The translations under genes and the position numbers were made by a program. The notes beneath the pieces were generated by a model. It saw nothing but the letters and a program-made list of their open reading frames with translations, ran no database searches and was not told the DNA's origin. Positions 28,301 through 50,057 of a stretch of 64,000 nt of DNA are shown one piece after another. The number at the start of each line of letters is the position of its first letter. Positions within the stretch are counted from its first letter, which is position 1. The stretch is from Scatophagus argus (lineage: Eukaryota > Chordata > Actinopteri > Scatophagidae): positions 5,730,802-5,794,801 of the forward strand of contig NC_058512.1 in assembly GCF_020382885.2 (NCBI RefSeq), read 5' to 3'.

Positions 28301-31300
28301 GAAATCTAGGTGTTCAGGACCCTGGTCTCTTGAATGTTTAGATTACATCTCTACTTCACTCTTCGTTGTTTCATACTTTGATCTTACCAAGTGTAGAACT
28401 AGTTGATGCAGAAAGCATGGCAATGGGTAATAATAGGTAAATGATATGAGCTTACTAAATAGACACACCATCAACAGCAGTTGGGCCTGAACTGGTCATT
28501 TGAACTTGACTCTGCAGACCTGAGGCCCAGTGCATCTGCTGGCACTGAATCACTGTGAGATTTGACATTCTGAATAATTCAACTCACCTGTTGGATTTCT
28601 GCAGCATCTGTGACACGGACACGGGGCATATCTCAGTAGACTGTTGAGTCAGGGCTCTTACTCTATTGCTTAATGGATGGCTTGTTTGTTTTTGTTTACC
28701 AGCTGTATAAACACACACGCACGCACACACAGACAGTCGCTGATTATGTCATTCATATAGAATGCACATTACAGCACCTGGGCAGCCATCATGACAGTGC
28801 TTGGTGGGGTGCTGCTGCTTAATAGCATGTGCCTTGTCATTCTGTCTTCATGCTGGGGACGCTAGAGCATCATAGAAATTAGGGTCAACACACATTTTCC
28901 CTTCTTTGTCCTGAACTGTTTGCACCTTGCTTGTAAATTGTTCAGGACTTTAAAATTTTGTGACAACCTTTTTTTTTTTTGGTGGCATAGCTTTACTCAC
29001 ATCAAAACATTTAAACAGATTTGTCTATAAATATGAACACCATATACTAACCCACAGGATTTCTTGCTTTTTAAAATCCTATTACTTAATTGATTAGATG
29101 TGTTTACACTTTTTTATGTTTGCCTTTCTGTTACAGTTGCTGCTATTGCTGCTTTTGTGCAGTAACAAGACACTAGCGAGGGAGGAATGTTTATTTTTAG
29201 TAGCCTGTGTATGGATTATGTGCATCAGATAAGGCATGGGTTCCTTTACTGTGGCTATTAGCTGCAACGAGTTTCAAATCTTCACTCATATAGTATTTGC
29301 CTAGTTAACCATATTATTTTGCACTGGTCTGCCAGCTTGGCCTGTGTTTCCTGCAGCTTGACTTTAAACTGAAATCCCAGGCATCAAACTAACAAATATA
29401 CAGCAGTTATATAGCTGCAGTATGTTGCATGGTAATGTTTACTGATTTCCTAAAAACTGACTGATCAAGTGGCCTTCTCTGGTTCAGATCCTGTGGTTTT
29501 TGAGGTGAACACACTCTTCCTCAACGCTCTTCCCTAACTAAGATGACCATACTGTTACAGTTCTTGACACTAACGGTATTGAACCATCGGAGACGCTGAT
29601 GAAGGAATCTTTGGTCTAATCATATTTATAGTTAGAAAAAAAAATTGTTCCGTTTTCATTATGTGTATATGTAGCCCTGTCAGTTTTACATAACTGACAG
29701 CATCGTTTCCCCACCTGTTTGCATGTGATTATATTAGTATTTAGATTGTGCAAGGCCAAATTAGTTTTCATCAGCATGTGTGCAAGATGTGTTGCATTGC
29801 GTATGCTGATAAATGGTGATTGAACATTTTATCTATTTAGTTTTCTTGTAGTCTAAAGGGTTTGTTTCAGATTGTGTTAATGTGTGTTTTTAGTGCCATG
29901 GTGCATAATTACTTTGGTTTTAAATTGATCTGCTGTTGCGTATTTGTCAAATTACCTTTTAAATCAACAGTTTTATCAGCGTGCTAAACAGAGTCTGCCG
30001 CATACAATCACAAACTGTGTGCATTAGAAACAACACTAAGGACAGTCTGTTGCTTACCAAAGAGACTATCCTGGTTTATATTAGTCCTTTTTCTATCTTT
30101 AATACATGGTCTTTACATTGGCAAGTTGTTGGTTTCTCTGGTAACCTCAAAGGCAGCGTTCTCTTATAGTACATGCTGTCCAGACAAACCCCCTCACACA
30201 CACCCACAGACTTGTCTGGATAGCAGTGTGTGTCTCTCAAAGGGACTTTACAGGGTAGAACAAAGCTTCATGTTCCTGCTCTTCCACAGAGCTATTCTTC
30301 TGTTGTTTGGCTTTTTTTATTATTATTATCCCACTACATTTCATTCACCAAGTAAGATCATTTTGAAGTGTTTTGTAATGACTGTATCCTTGTGTAGTTT
30401 TTATGTGAATGGCTGTTATTTTAAAAGCAATAAATGGAGAGGAAAAAAACTGCTGCTGAAAAAGGTTTGTCACTATACTGCAAACAAAAGCAACCACTCT
30501 TATATTTAAAAAAAGCCTCTTTAGTATAGCTTCGAAAAGTGGTGTTAACCTGGAAGGTTTCTCTAATTTATATATGATTTACTTCATATATATTTACTTC
30601 CCTATTGGTGTAAATCTTTGCATCTGGGGAAAAAATGGCGTGTTGTGTGTATTGTAGATGCCGCAGCTAGCAGGACTACGAATGCAGCGTCCAGTCTCTG
30701 TTCCAAGCAGTCCTACGATTCCCAGGCATGATTTGAATAATGAAGTATTTTCTTTGTTTTCTGCAGACGGGCCTCCAGTAGTGGGTCACTATGATATTTC
30801 AGACACTGATTCTAACCAGGAGAGTATGAGTGTGGAGACAGTCCGGCCTACGGTGATAAAGCATGAGCTAAAAACACACAGAGGCCAGGATATGGCAGCT
30901 CACTCTGGGTGTATAAGAGCTCTGAGCTCTATCTCAGGTCAGTTACAAACCCTGTAAATCCAAACTGATAATTTCCACTCCTCTCAGTGAAGACAGGACA
31001 ATTAGAGGCATGGGTGTCATCTTTAAGCAACGTTCTGTATGGGGGACACGGTGTTATTAATCTCAGCAAGACGTCTTTGAAGTACTACTGCTTTTATCCC
31101 ACACACCACTGGCTCGCATTTGGTGCTGTTTAAAAAAGGTCTTTCTGTCTTGCTTCAAGGCAAGAGAATTGAACTTTTTACAACTGACTAGCCGGCATTG
31201 TCAAAACATGAATATCAAGTCCACAATTTCTGTTTTGTCCAGTGTGTCAGTCCCTGCTGTCCAGTCAGCTTTTCGAACACAAGTGTCCGAGTCATCATTG

Positions 31301-31824
31301 TTTTGTTGTTGTCTGTGTCAAAGCAGCTGCAGTCTTTATGTCAGCAAGGCCTGAAGCTCTCTACTGCTCTGGTCCTCCTCACAGTGCGTGACTCTGTTCT
31401 TCTTGTTTGTTTCAGGCCGCGTGGAGGCAGAGCTGTCGCACAAGGAAGGTTCTCAACACAAGGGCCAGATTAACATTGCTTCCTCTGACAGTGAGGTGGA
31501 AATAGTCGGAGTGCAAGAGAAAGCACGGTAAAGACATTCAGTGAGGAAGCTCAGTCTTTATACTGACAGTGTGAATTGTCCCCTGGTTTTACAAACGAAT
31601 TCAACTTTTTAAAATACTCTGTGTCTAACTCCAGATGTGCCCACCCATGCGGCGGGGTGATAAAGAGTCTGTCCTCCTGGAAGGAGAACTCAGTGGAGCA
31701 GTTAAACAGCACAAATCAGCCACAGCTCTGGACTACTGTTTCCCCTCAGCCCAACTGGGTGTCCCCACCCGAAGTGGTGGACCTCACGCTGGATGAGGAC
31801 GCCGGACACAAATACCTACTTTAA
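25366..31824 (+). CDS. ark2n: ARK2N (C18orf25/ARKL1 homologue), Arkadia N-terminal-like protein, 434 aa
   Basis: ARK2N resembles the N-terminal half of the SUMO-targeted ubiquitin ligase Arkadia (RNF111) but has no RING domain; human ARKL1 is a nuclear protein linked to casein kinase 2. Exons are 25366-26197, 30767-30937, 31416-31527 and 31635-31824 (435 codons). The start [12 protein letters not shown] matches the human MKM start. Conserved blocks are [52 protein letters not shown], and [20 protein letters not shown] with an acidic serine cluster after it. [16 protein letters not shown] opens exon 2. Two SUMO-interaction-type motifs are near the end: VEIVGV after SSDSE, and VVDLTLDED. The C-terminus KYLL matches human. 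An alternative exon and acceptor are listed separately. Acidic and Ser-rich composition suggests disorder outside the basic helix. Confidence 0.94.
27902..28309 (+). other. ark2n: Putative in-phase cassette or alternative terminal exon of ark2n
   Basis: The acceptor TTTAAAG|CTGGC gives exactly the phase left by the 25366-26197 exon. The frame then stays open for 146 codons to a TAG at 28339. The protein is not simple repeat: it contains [40 protein letters not shown] and [20 protein letters not shown] donor CTAG|GTGTTC after 28309 closes a 408-nt phase-1 cassette (136 codons); a weaker donor after 28114 gives 213 nt (71 codons). Without either donor it is a terminal exon ending in LLNV. The human gene is known to have a longer isoform, but I cannot confirm that this is its counterpart. 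Confidence 0.65.
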
Positions 31825-34450
31825 ACTACTTGTACACTGAAGACTCCTTATTTCTTCCTCTCACGCCTCCTCACCCCTCTTTGCCTTGCTTCCATGTTAT
31901 GGCTGAAATCCTTCCTATAGTTGCGGCCTCACCTGTAACGGCTTGTGGATTCTTCCTGCTCCAGGGCACTGTTTGTTTTTAACATACTGTCAAACAATCT
32001 TATGTATCAAAGCCATTCTACTGATGTGAATCCCTGATCTTGGCTTGTCAGCTCTGAATTTAGTTGTAATAAAATGGCACAGCCCTTCAAGTGCAGGTGG
32101 AAATGTCTGTAAGAGTGACTTATCTGTTTATGATAGCAATATCCTACCTTCATTTATTACCTCAGTTACCCCTTGATAACAGATGTAGGTAGTGATGTGT
32201 TGTGTGCTTGCAAGCTGTATAGTGAAAATTATGTTGCTGCTTGAGAGCAGGCTGTTACCATGACACAACTGACATGGCTGTTGACCTGCTTCACCACAGA
32301 CTCTGAACGGTATATTTTCAGCCTTGATTCAGCGTTTTTATCTTCAGACACAGCTGCGCTCAACACAGAAACAGGCAGCTGGTACACTTTCTGTTGTACA
32401 GTAGATCATAGATCGATGGCAAAGTTTGCTTTGTCACCTGTCTGTGGTCACTTTTCAAAAGTCTCACCACTGGTTTCACCTTTAGTTCAGTCTGCATTGA
32501 TAGTTGTGCTTTTACTCTGTCCAGCATAGGTGCAGCCTATGCTCTGGTGCTGTCGGGAGGGTTTTGGGTAATCCTAAAGTAATTTTTCAACATTTTGAGA
32601 AATATGCTTGTATGCTTTCTTACCAAGGGTCAGGGCAGAAGACTGATGCCGCTTTCATGTCTCTGTTGAATATAAGGCTACAGCCAGCCGCCCAGTTAGG
32701 CAAAGCTAGCCCAGCACTGTCCGAAGGTAACAAAATCCACCTACCAGCATCATCTCTCAGGCTCACTGATTATCTCTCTTTTTTTTTTCTTAATCCACAC
32801 AAAAACCCAAATGTAAAAACATTTCTGGACTATTTCTTGGTGAGGGACAGTAACTTCTCCACTGGGTTACTCAGACAGAGCGTGGCTAGCTGCTTCTCTT
32901 TCTCTAGTCTTTGTGCTAGCTGTAGCTTCATGTTTAATGGATAGACGTGAGCTCTTTTCACCAGAAAACAAGTATGCATGCTTCCCAAAAAGTTGTGATT
33001 TAAATTCATTTTTTGTTTCTGTCACTATCAGTACAAGTTTTTCTTTTTTTCTTTTTAAAACAGAAAGCCACTGGTCAAAAGTCGGACTCTGAGGGAAAAG
33101 TACAAACACACTACAAAATGTGACTCATTTCCACCCCAGCACTACTGTATGTGGTGGTGGTGCTATATTGGCAATAGCAATTATGTATCTATATACTTTG
33201 TGTTGGAGGCCACTGAGTCTGCAAGTGTCCCAGGTGATGTGGTTATCAGTGAATGTATGATCCTTCAGTGCTGATTGGGTGCACTTACTGTTTGCATGCT
33301 TGTCCTGAATGGATGCAAACCCCTTTAAACCTCTGGGGACCCCTTTACAACAACCAAGGAAATGTATTTTCCATAGAATACTGCAAAGAAAGATGGCCTG
33401 AATGCCTTGAAATGTGCACTATTTTCTTTTAGAATCGTATAAAGCTTATTCTTTTACCTTACCAAGCAATGGATTTTGCTATCTCAACAATAAATATTTT
33501 AATAATAGATGTGAATTCAGCACATATAAAAAGAGTAAAAGTGTTGCTTGTGCCCACATGCAGGGCCTTTATAGAAGAGACTTTTACAGTATGAACTGTT
33601 TTTACCCTGATCCTGAGGGCCTGCTTTCCCTCTTCCCCTGTGGTCTTATTTTTCTCTTCATGCAGTACTGCAACCACGCTGGTAATTTTTTTTTTTTTTT
33701 ATTGTTATTGATGATCCAACTTGACACCCTGTTTTAACAGTTAAGATTTGTTTTATTACATATTAAATAACACCTTCTTCCTAAATGATGCTTGAGAATT
33801 GTTGAATCAAATTATTTTACTTCTGCTGGTCACAGAAGGCAAGGGAAAATCCTAAATATAAGTAACTAAACCAAAGTCTAAATGGAATTTATGTTTTCAG
33901 TTTGTCTTCTTTCCCAATTTGAAATTTGCTTCCAGTCTGTTCTATGAAATCTGCTCTGTAAATTTAAATCTGTTGTGAAATGAGGTGACATGAATTCAGT
34001 TTTAGACTCAACATACGGTTTGGCATAATGTGATTTATTTAACTTTGGCCAGTTCTTTCCACTATATGCAGCTACCACTGTAATGAGAAGTCTTTTCCCC
34101 AACCACTTCTGCTTGCAAAATCCATTTTGCTATTGTTCCTTAGGCTTATTATGAAATGTCAGTAAGACTCTTTTCGCTAGTGATAGAGTTTGGTAGAGAA
34201 TTAGGGCAGTGCTGCTCGACTATGGTTGCACACAGCATGTTTGTTCACATCTTTAACCTCAAGTCAGATATTATCCCCATTATCAGTAATTTAGCTTTGC
34301 TCTTCTGTTATTTTTGTTTTTATTTTACTGTCAGTATTTTAAATTAACAAAACAGGTGTTTATTTTGTTGCTTCTGCAAGTCCTTGACTTCCTTGAAAGT
34401 ATGTCTGTAGAACAAAAAGAAACTATTTTAAAACTAAATAAATAGAGCAT
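31825..34450 (+). other. 3' UTR of ark2n and flanking non-coding DNA
   Basis: The first AATAAA is at about 32069-32074; further signals occur near 33489 and 34436. A foldback element copy (32573-32935) is embedded, so the longer UTR forms would carry it. Most of the rest is AT-rich, with no exon seen. Confidence 0.45.
32573..32935 (+). repeat. TTAGCTTAGC-type foldback element, copy in ark2n 3' region
   Basis: CAACATTTTGAGAAATATGC, CAGAAGACTGATGCCGCTTT and GGCTACAGCCAGCCGCCCAG follow the order of an abundant fish element, and GTAACAAAATCCACCTACCA is its typical middle. Related copies are at 40975-41290, 43005-43344, 46335-46700 and 46965-47162. Confidence 0.6.
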
Positions 34451-34499
34451 TATTTAATGACCCTCTTTTACTGTAATTTTTTTGTTGTGTGTTGTTTCA

Positions 34500-37400
34500 T
34501 TTTCAGTATGATGAATCAGTGCCTACGTGGCAAAAATCAAAAGTACTCTAATGGGGACTGAAGATGATGTCCAACGTGCTTTTCATCCTGTCAGACATCT
34601 TGAAATGCAACTTAAATTCTACTGTAAAAAGTTGTTGCTCGATTTTTAAATGACAGTAAATGTATGCGGAGTCTCAGCATATATTTTTAAAAAAATCTAT
34701 AAAAACTGATCAGGTAGAACCTTAAATCTGTTGTCTTCGCTTTATTTTCTTTTCTTTTCTGGGATCAGGATTGTACAAAACTTAATGAGACGTCCCATTG
34801 TTTGCTTTTATCCTGTGGCCAAACAGTCTAGACAACTGCCTCGCTGCAAACAATGCACCTTCGCCCTCACTCACAAAAGTGTCATGCCGGGTCAGAGGTC
34901 ACACTGTGACACCTGCCGCTAGGGGGACATATGGAGTTCACATGAAGAGGACAAGGAGGGAGTGGAGCAATTCAGTGCGCGGGGCCCTTCTCCTAAAACC
35001 AAAGCCCTTTAGCCGACTCTTTTCACCCTGGGGGCAGAACATCAGCTGTATGCTAATTTTTACAGAGCGGTGGCGGCCTCACAGAGCAGTGAATGTGCTG
35101 GCTCACTCTCAAAAGTTTTTTTTTTTTTTTTTTCTTTTGCAGATGTCTTTTTAGTGGTGAATGATGCAGTTTTTCATTCTGTGTTGTGCAAGTGCTGTGT
35201 CCAGGTTTATTCAGAATGACAGCTCACTCTCCAGCCACTACCGGAGGGCTCCACACCAACAAAAAATAAAGCATGTGACAACTTCTGAATACCAGACAAC
35301 ACATCATATACACATCATTTTTGCTGGTTCATAACCAACTTCCTCCTGTCACTAATCTCGGTCATTTCAGGGGTGAAAATGGAGTGATTAACCACTTCAA
35401 TCTTTTTTCTAGCAAAATAGTGAAAAGATTTTTCTCTGGTTCATTTAAGTTTATGGAATGAGAAGATTTGCTACTTCTTATTGTAAAGTGAACATCTTAG
35501 GCTTTTGGTTGAACAAAACAAGACATTTGCAGACATCATTCATTACATTCCAAAGACTAAATAACCGGCAATATACAGTGATCCAGAATTAAAGTAATTG
35601 CTGGTTGCAGCTCTGAACGTATTAAATAGTTTCATTGAAAGTAAAAAACAATGTGACCTGCAAGGACAAGAAGGAAATAACAATTTTCAAGAAAATTAAA
35701 AATTGCAGTAGCTACTGATTTTGTCTTGTTTATTAAGCATGCTTTGTGGTACAAAGTGAGAGTTTGTCCATATTAAATATCGAAGGTCTGTCATTTGTGA
35801 ATAAAGGGAACTGATTGCAGTAGTTTGACCTCCACTGATAATAAAGCACTGTGAAAGGCTCTTTGTGTAGCACCGCGGGCTTAAAGCATTAGATGGTGGG
35901 AACTGGAAGACAAGGACATATGGGACTAAGAGTTTTGTGACCCCCTCAGCCTCCTCATGCCCATCTGTTCCTCCACCCTTCAGGCTTAACACTAAAGGCA
36001 GAGAGGTTTTCAGGACACAGACATTTTTCAGTATGTCTGCTGTACACAAAAACTGTTCAGCATAGGGAGAGGTTGCTTTGCAAAGGAATTATGATAAGAA
36101 TGAAATATAAAAACAATAAATGAATGGTCTGTAGCAGATTAGCAGCATATTCAAATACATTTCCCCAAAGGTATTGGTAACTTTAATCTAATTGGGATGA
36201 AGGTCTATGAAGACAGAAGTACTCTTTTTGGGGCTTTTTTGTGGCTCTAGAGGGAGCTGTGGGAAATCTGATTGGGTGTGTCGAGTAATGTCACTTGTGT
36301 AAGCACCGGTTGGTGTTAAAGACTTGAAGACTGCAACTGAAAATATCAGGAGGTGTAGAGGTAGAAGTAAAGGAGCTTACCAGACCTGGGTAGGCCAGTC
36401 CTTCTATCTTGTTTAGGCTGAAGACATTAGCTGTGACTAGCAAAAGACACCTGAATCTCAGACAGAGCTGTTGTCTTTGGAGTTGCATGATGGGTAATAT
36501 AGCTGCCATGTTTTGACAAGGGAGAAAAATATGCAGAATAAAGAAGAAAATATATCTGTGGTTCTGCAGTATGAATTTTCATTCCTTTTTTAAAAAATGT
36601 CCCTTGTGAGACCAGGGGTACAATCCTACAGTGGTCTTTTAAGTAAAATCAGAAATATCATCATGTAAAAACATTCTTTTACAAGTAAAATTCGTCCTTT
36701 CAAAATACTACATGAATAAAGGAACAGAGTAGTGTGATTAAACTACAGTACAACTCATGCAAATTCTCCTCTTTTATAGGGTTGAATTTATTACATTAGT
36801 GGGCTGTTTTTATTGATTGTTGTTATACCCACGATCCACCTCTTTTGGGCCTGTGTGGGCATGCACAGACTGGGATTAATTAACACCTATCTTGCTATAT
36901 TGTTTGAAAACCAGTGGATCATCTGTCCGAGGTAGGACTCCTCAGCGAAACGTTACGACTACAGGCGTTAGGAAATGGTAAAAAGTACTGGGTAATATAT
37001 ATCATTATTATTTTAATTATTATATAAGGTAGGCTACCCATTTCTGAAGTATACATTTAATGCTAATATGAGATTGGTGATCTGCGCAGGTCCAATCTGA
37101 AAAGGTCTTATTAGCCACAATAATTGAAAACCCCTGTGTTGGCATTCAGGGACTTTAATCTTAAATGATGCATCATATTAATATAAACTGTTACATAATA
37201 TAAACTGTTTTGCAGGTAAAACAACTAACACTACTACTTAGGCTTTGCACCCTCTATATCTGTATATATATTGCATCTATATTGTAATTTCCCAGGAATG
37301 GAACTGATAAAGGATTATCTTATCTTATCTTATCTTATCTTATCTTATCTTATCTTATCTTATCTTATCTTAAAATCATTGTAACCGGTTACCGTGGCTA

Positions 37401-37500
37401 ATGAATGAATACAGCCAAAAGGCGCACAGCAGTCACATATGTCAAATATCCGTTTTAATTCTTTTGATAAGCAGGCCCATATTTCACTAGAAGACATGTG
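34500..37500. other. Intergenic interval between ark2n and ark2c
   Basis: No supported exon was found. It contains a T-rich tract at 35116-35134 and a retroposon end with a pentanucleotide tail at 37240-37372. A small hairpin sequence at 36920-36960 is discussed in the findings. Confidence 0.5.
37240..37372 (+). repeat. Retroposon end with (TTATC)n microsatellite tail, copy 2
   Basis: The 3' part GTAATTTCCCAGGAATGGAA plus CTGATAAAGGATTATCTTAT mirrors the minus-strand element at 21429-21700. The tail holds about 11 perfect TCTTA units ending at 37372. Confidence 0.6.
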
Positions 37501-37795
37501 AAATCCTAAAGAAATAGTAGAGGTTGTACGGTGGGATGAAATGCAACCAGATGGGGGTTCATGTCAATTTGAGGCTGCCCAAAACAGAGACATCCCCGCC
37601 CCGGCGGCCATCCCATTGGTGGAGCAGAATGCCAAAGCCGGAGGGTCCTGATCGGAGGGGTCCACTGATTGGTTGCTTGGGTGTGTGTGTGCAGGCATCG
37701 CAGCCTGTCCGTTTGAATGTGCTGGGGACTGGAGGGGATCATTTCCATGGACCATCTGTCTCACTGGCTACCCACACAACAAAGAAGGACCCAGG

Positions 37796-47520
<9,725 letters not shown>

Positions 47521-47974
47521 TGAGATTTAAACTCCCTCCCACTTTGTCAATCACCCTTGTGTGGTTCCTGCTTTCTTCCATCCCGGCTTGCCGGCCCCAC
47601 CCCCACCCCCTCCCCCGTTGGGTGCTTTGCCAAATGTCTCCAGACTTCATGTGACATCACCACCCTTCTGACTCACGCTTTACTGAGCCAAGCCAGGATA
47701 ACTCGCACTGCACGAGAGGCCGCAAGGAGCTCTCTTTGTATAGAAGCACATCTCTCTGGAGGCAAAAGACACGCAAACACACACACACACACATACTCAT
47801 GTACACAGGGTTTACTTGTAGCTTGCTGGTCGTAAGTGGGGTGTTGTTGCTGTTGTGGTGTTGTACTGTAGGTAGCCCCGGGCTGTGTAGCATGTCCTCA
47901 AAGCCATGACTTAATGTCCTGAGAATGGAAAACACATAACCCCACACTGAGCTGGCTACTTTCTCTCTCTCTTT

Positions 47975-48015
47975 CTATATATGTATATATATGTATATAT
48001 ACATATACATATACA

Positions 48016-48042
<27 letters not shown>
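47975..48042. repeat. AT-rich alternating TATATG/CATATA palindromic tract
   Basis: This alternating TATATGTATATA and ACATATACATAT tract can fold on itself. It is a simple-sequence repeat in the ark2c 3' UTR. Confidence 0.8.
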
Positions 48043-48046
<4 letters not shown>

Positions 48047-49949
48047 CTCTCTTTTCAAACACCTTTCAATCAAAATGAATATTCTGCCACACAAGAAAAC
48101 GTAACAAACTAAATGCTCTGATGCCATGTTTACTTAAAGATCATCTGTGGTTGTAGTAGAGTAGCAGTAACCAACAAGTGATATCTGGTGTGCTGTTGTC
48201 TTCTTAGGGGCAAGCACCAGCCAGCTGAGTGTTTTAATTCTATCATGCAGCTTTGACATTTTGCAATACAGTTGTACATTTACCTTGGGTCGGTGTCATG
48301 TGAGATGGTGTCATGTGATTAGGTCTCTTTTGCTGCCGCAGAAACCGAGCCTAGTGATCGAGTCGTAGTGTGTTTAAAAATTTCAAAATACGTAGAAAGT
48401 GGGGTGTTTTTTTTTTTGTTTTGTTTTGTTTTTCACCAAAATGCATTTTGTCACAGTGTAGCTTGAGCCTGACGTGCAGGTTCACGTGTGTGTGTGTGTG
48501 TGTGTGTGTGTGCTCTGCCCAGCTGTGTGTGGCTCAAAGAATGTGTCTAACCAATGTGTGGATGTTTGGAAAGTGCAAATGTGAGCGTGTTTCCAGGGTT
48601 CGAGAGAACACCTAGACGTTAACTTACTGTAGGTTAATGGCAGGGTCGCTGGAGTGCTTACACAACACAAAGCCAAAAAAGGGATGAAAAAACGGAAACT
48701 ATCATGCGCTACAGAGCGAGGTGGGAGGAAGACTCAGCTGCCCTTGTACCTGTATCTTCACCTGGCGCGGGGCCAGTAGCGGAACAGTGTGTGCTAAAAA
48801 TGCATGCTTCATCATCGACTCGGGCTGACAGCTTCGGTAGCGTTTCTTCTGTTTCAAAAAGGTACAGAGATGGCTTTGCATGACTTAGTTAATCTGAGCT
48901 GTGACTATCTTCTCAACACTAACAAACAAACAAAAAAGAAAAAAAAGAAAAATGAGCACGGTGTCAGTGGCTGCTCCCCTGACTTGTAGCGTGTGTTCAT
49001 CCCTGTCCCCCTTGGTGGCAACGATGGGATCCTCTTTTTGATGTTTACCTTATTGCCTAAAGAACAAGCACATGTGACAATAATCATACCAACAAAAGGT
49101 TTCTCCTTGGTATTGCGTTTGCGTTGGTTTATATTTAGGTATAGATTCATCCTGCTGCAGTGTTTCAGCAGAGAGACAAGCTTGCATATTGATCTTGTGT
49201 ACTTGTGTGACAGACCTCCCCTCGTGGTTGCTATGCTGGTTGCTATGCTGTATTGCTAGAACATTTAGAACGTGGTGGTGCGACGGAGGCAGCCTCGCTC
49301 TTGCAGTGCACACAGATATGAGAAGGCTCAACAACAGGAACACATTCAGGCTGTTAAAACAAGTCAACCCCACCCACCCATCCACTTGCTACCAGTTTTC
49401 ACTTCGACTTGTCATTTCGGTTCCACTTGGCCTAATGTTGAAAGGACGCCTTTAGGACCCTCGCTGTCCTATGCACTGTGATAGTAAAGGACAAGACTTG
49501 GTCCGGAGGTTCTCTCAGCCTCGCCGGGCCAAAGATCAATTAACATGGATTGCTTGTGCACTGTCAGTGTTGACGCTGCCTCCTGCTGTAGTGGAGTCAT
49601 CTGTGACTTTTCATAGTTTACACAGGGTGTTGTCAGTTCAGATGCCTTAAGTATTTAACAATCATAATTTATTACTAACTGTAGATATTGTGGGTATGTA
49701 TTTAATTTTATATAGTTTTTTTCGGGGAGGGTATTGAATCATAATTTATTTATTTAGAAATAACACAAAAATGCTATGAAAAAACTATTACCTCATTTTT
49801 GCATTGTTTTAAATGGGAATGCTTTGCATGCAGTTGTACTTTTTAAAACACTAAAGTTAAAGAAAAAAAAGAGCCCTGCTGTTTGATCTCCACAAGCTGG
49901 CTGTGCGATGTTTACTGTCCAAGGCTGAGCTACTGAGCCCGCTCTTCGT

Positions 49950-50057
49950 CTCTTCCTCTCTCTCTCGCCCTCCGTCTCTCTCTCTCTCTGTCTCTCTCTC
50001 TCATTCTCTCTGTCTGTCTCTCTCTCTCATTCTCTCTGTCTGTCTCTCTCTCTCTCA
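49950..50057 (+). repeat. (TC)n pyrimidine tract
   Basis: A long CT-rich run interrupted by TCATTCTCTCTGTCTG units. It lies in the likely ark2c 3' UTR. Confidence 0.85.
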
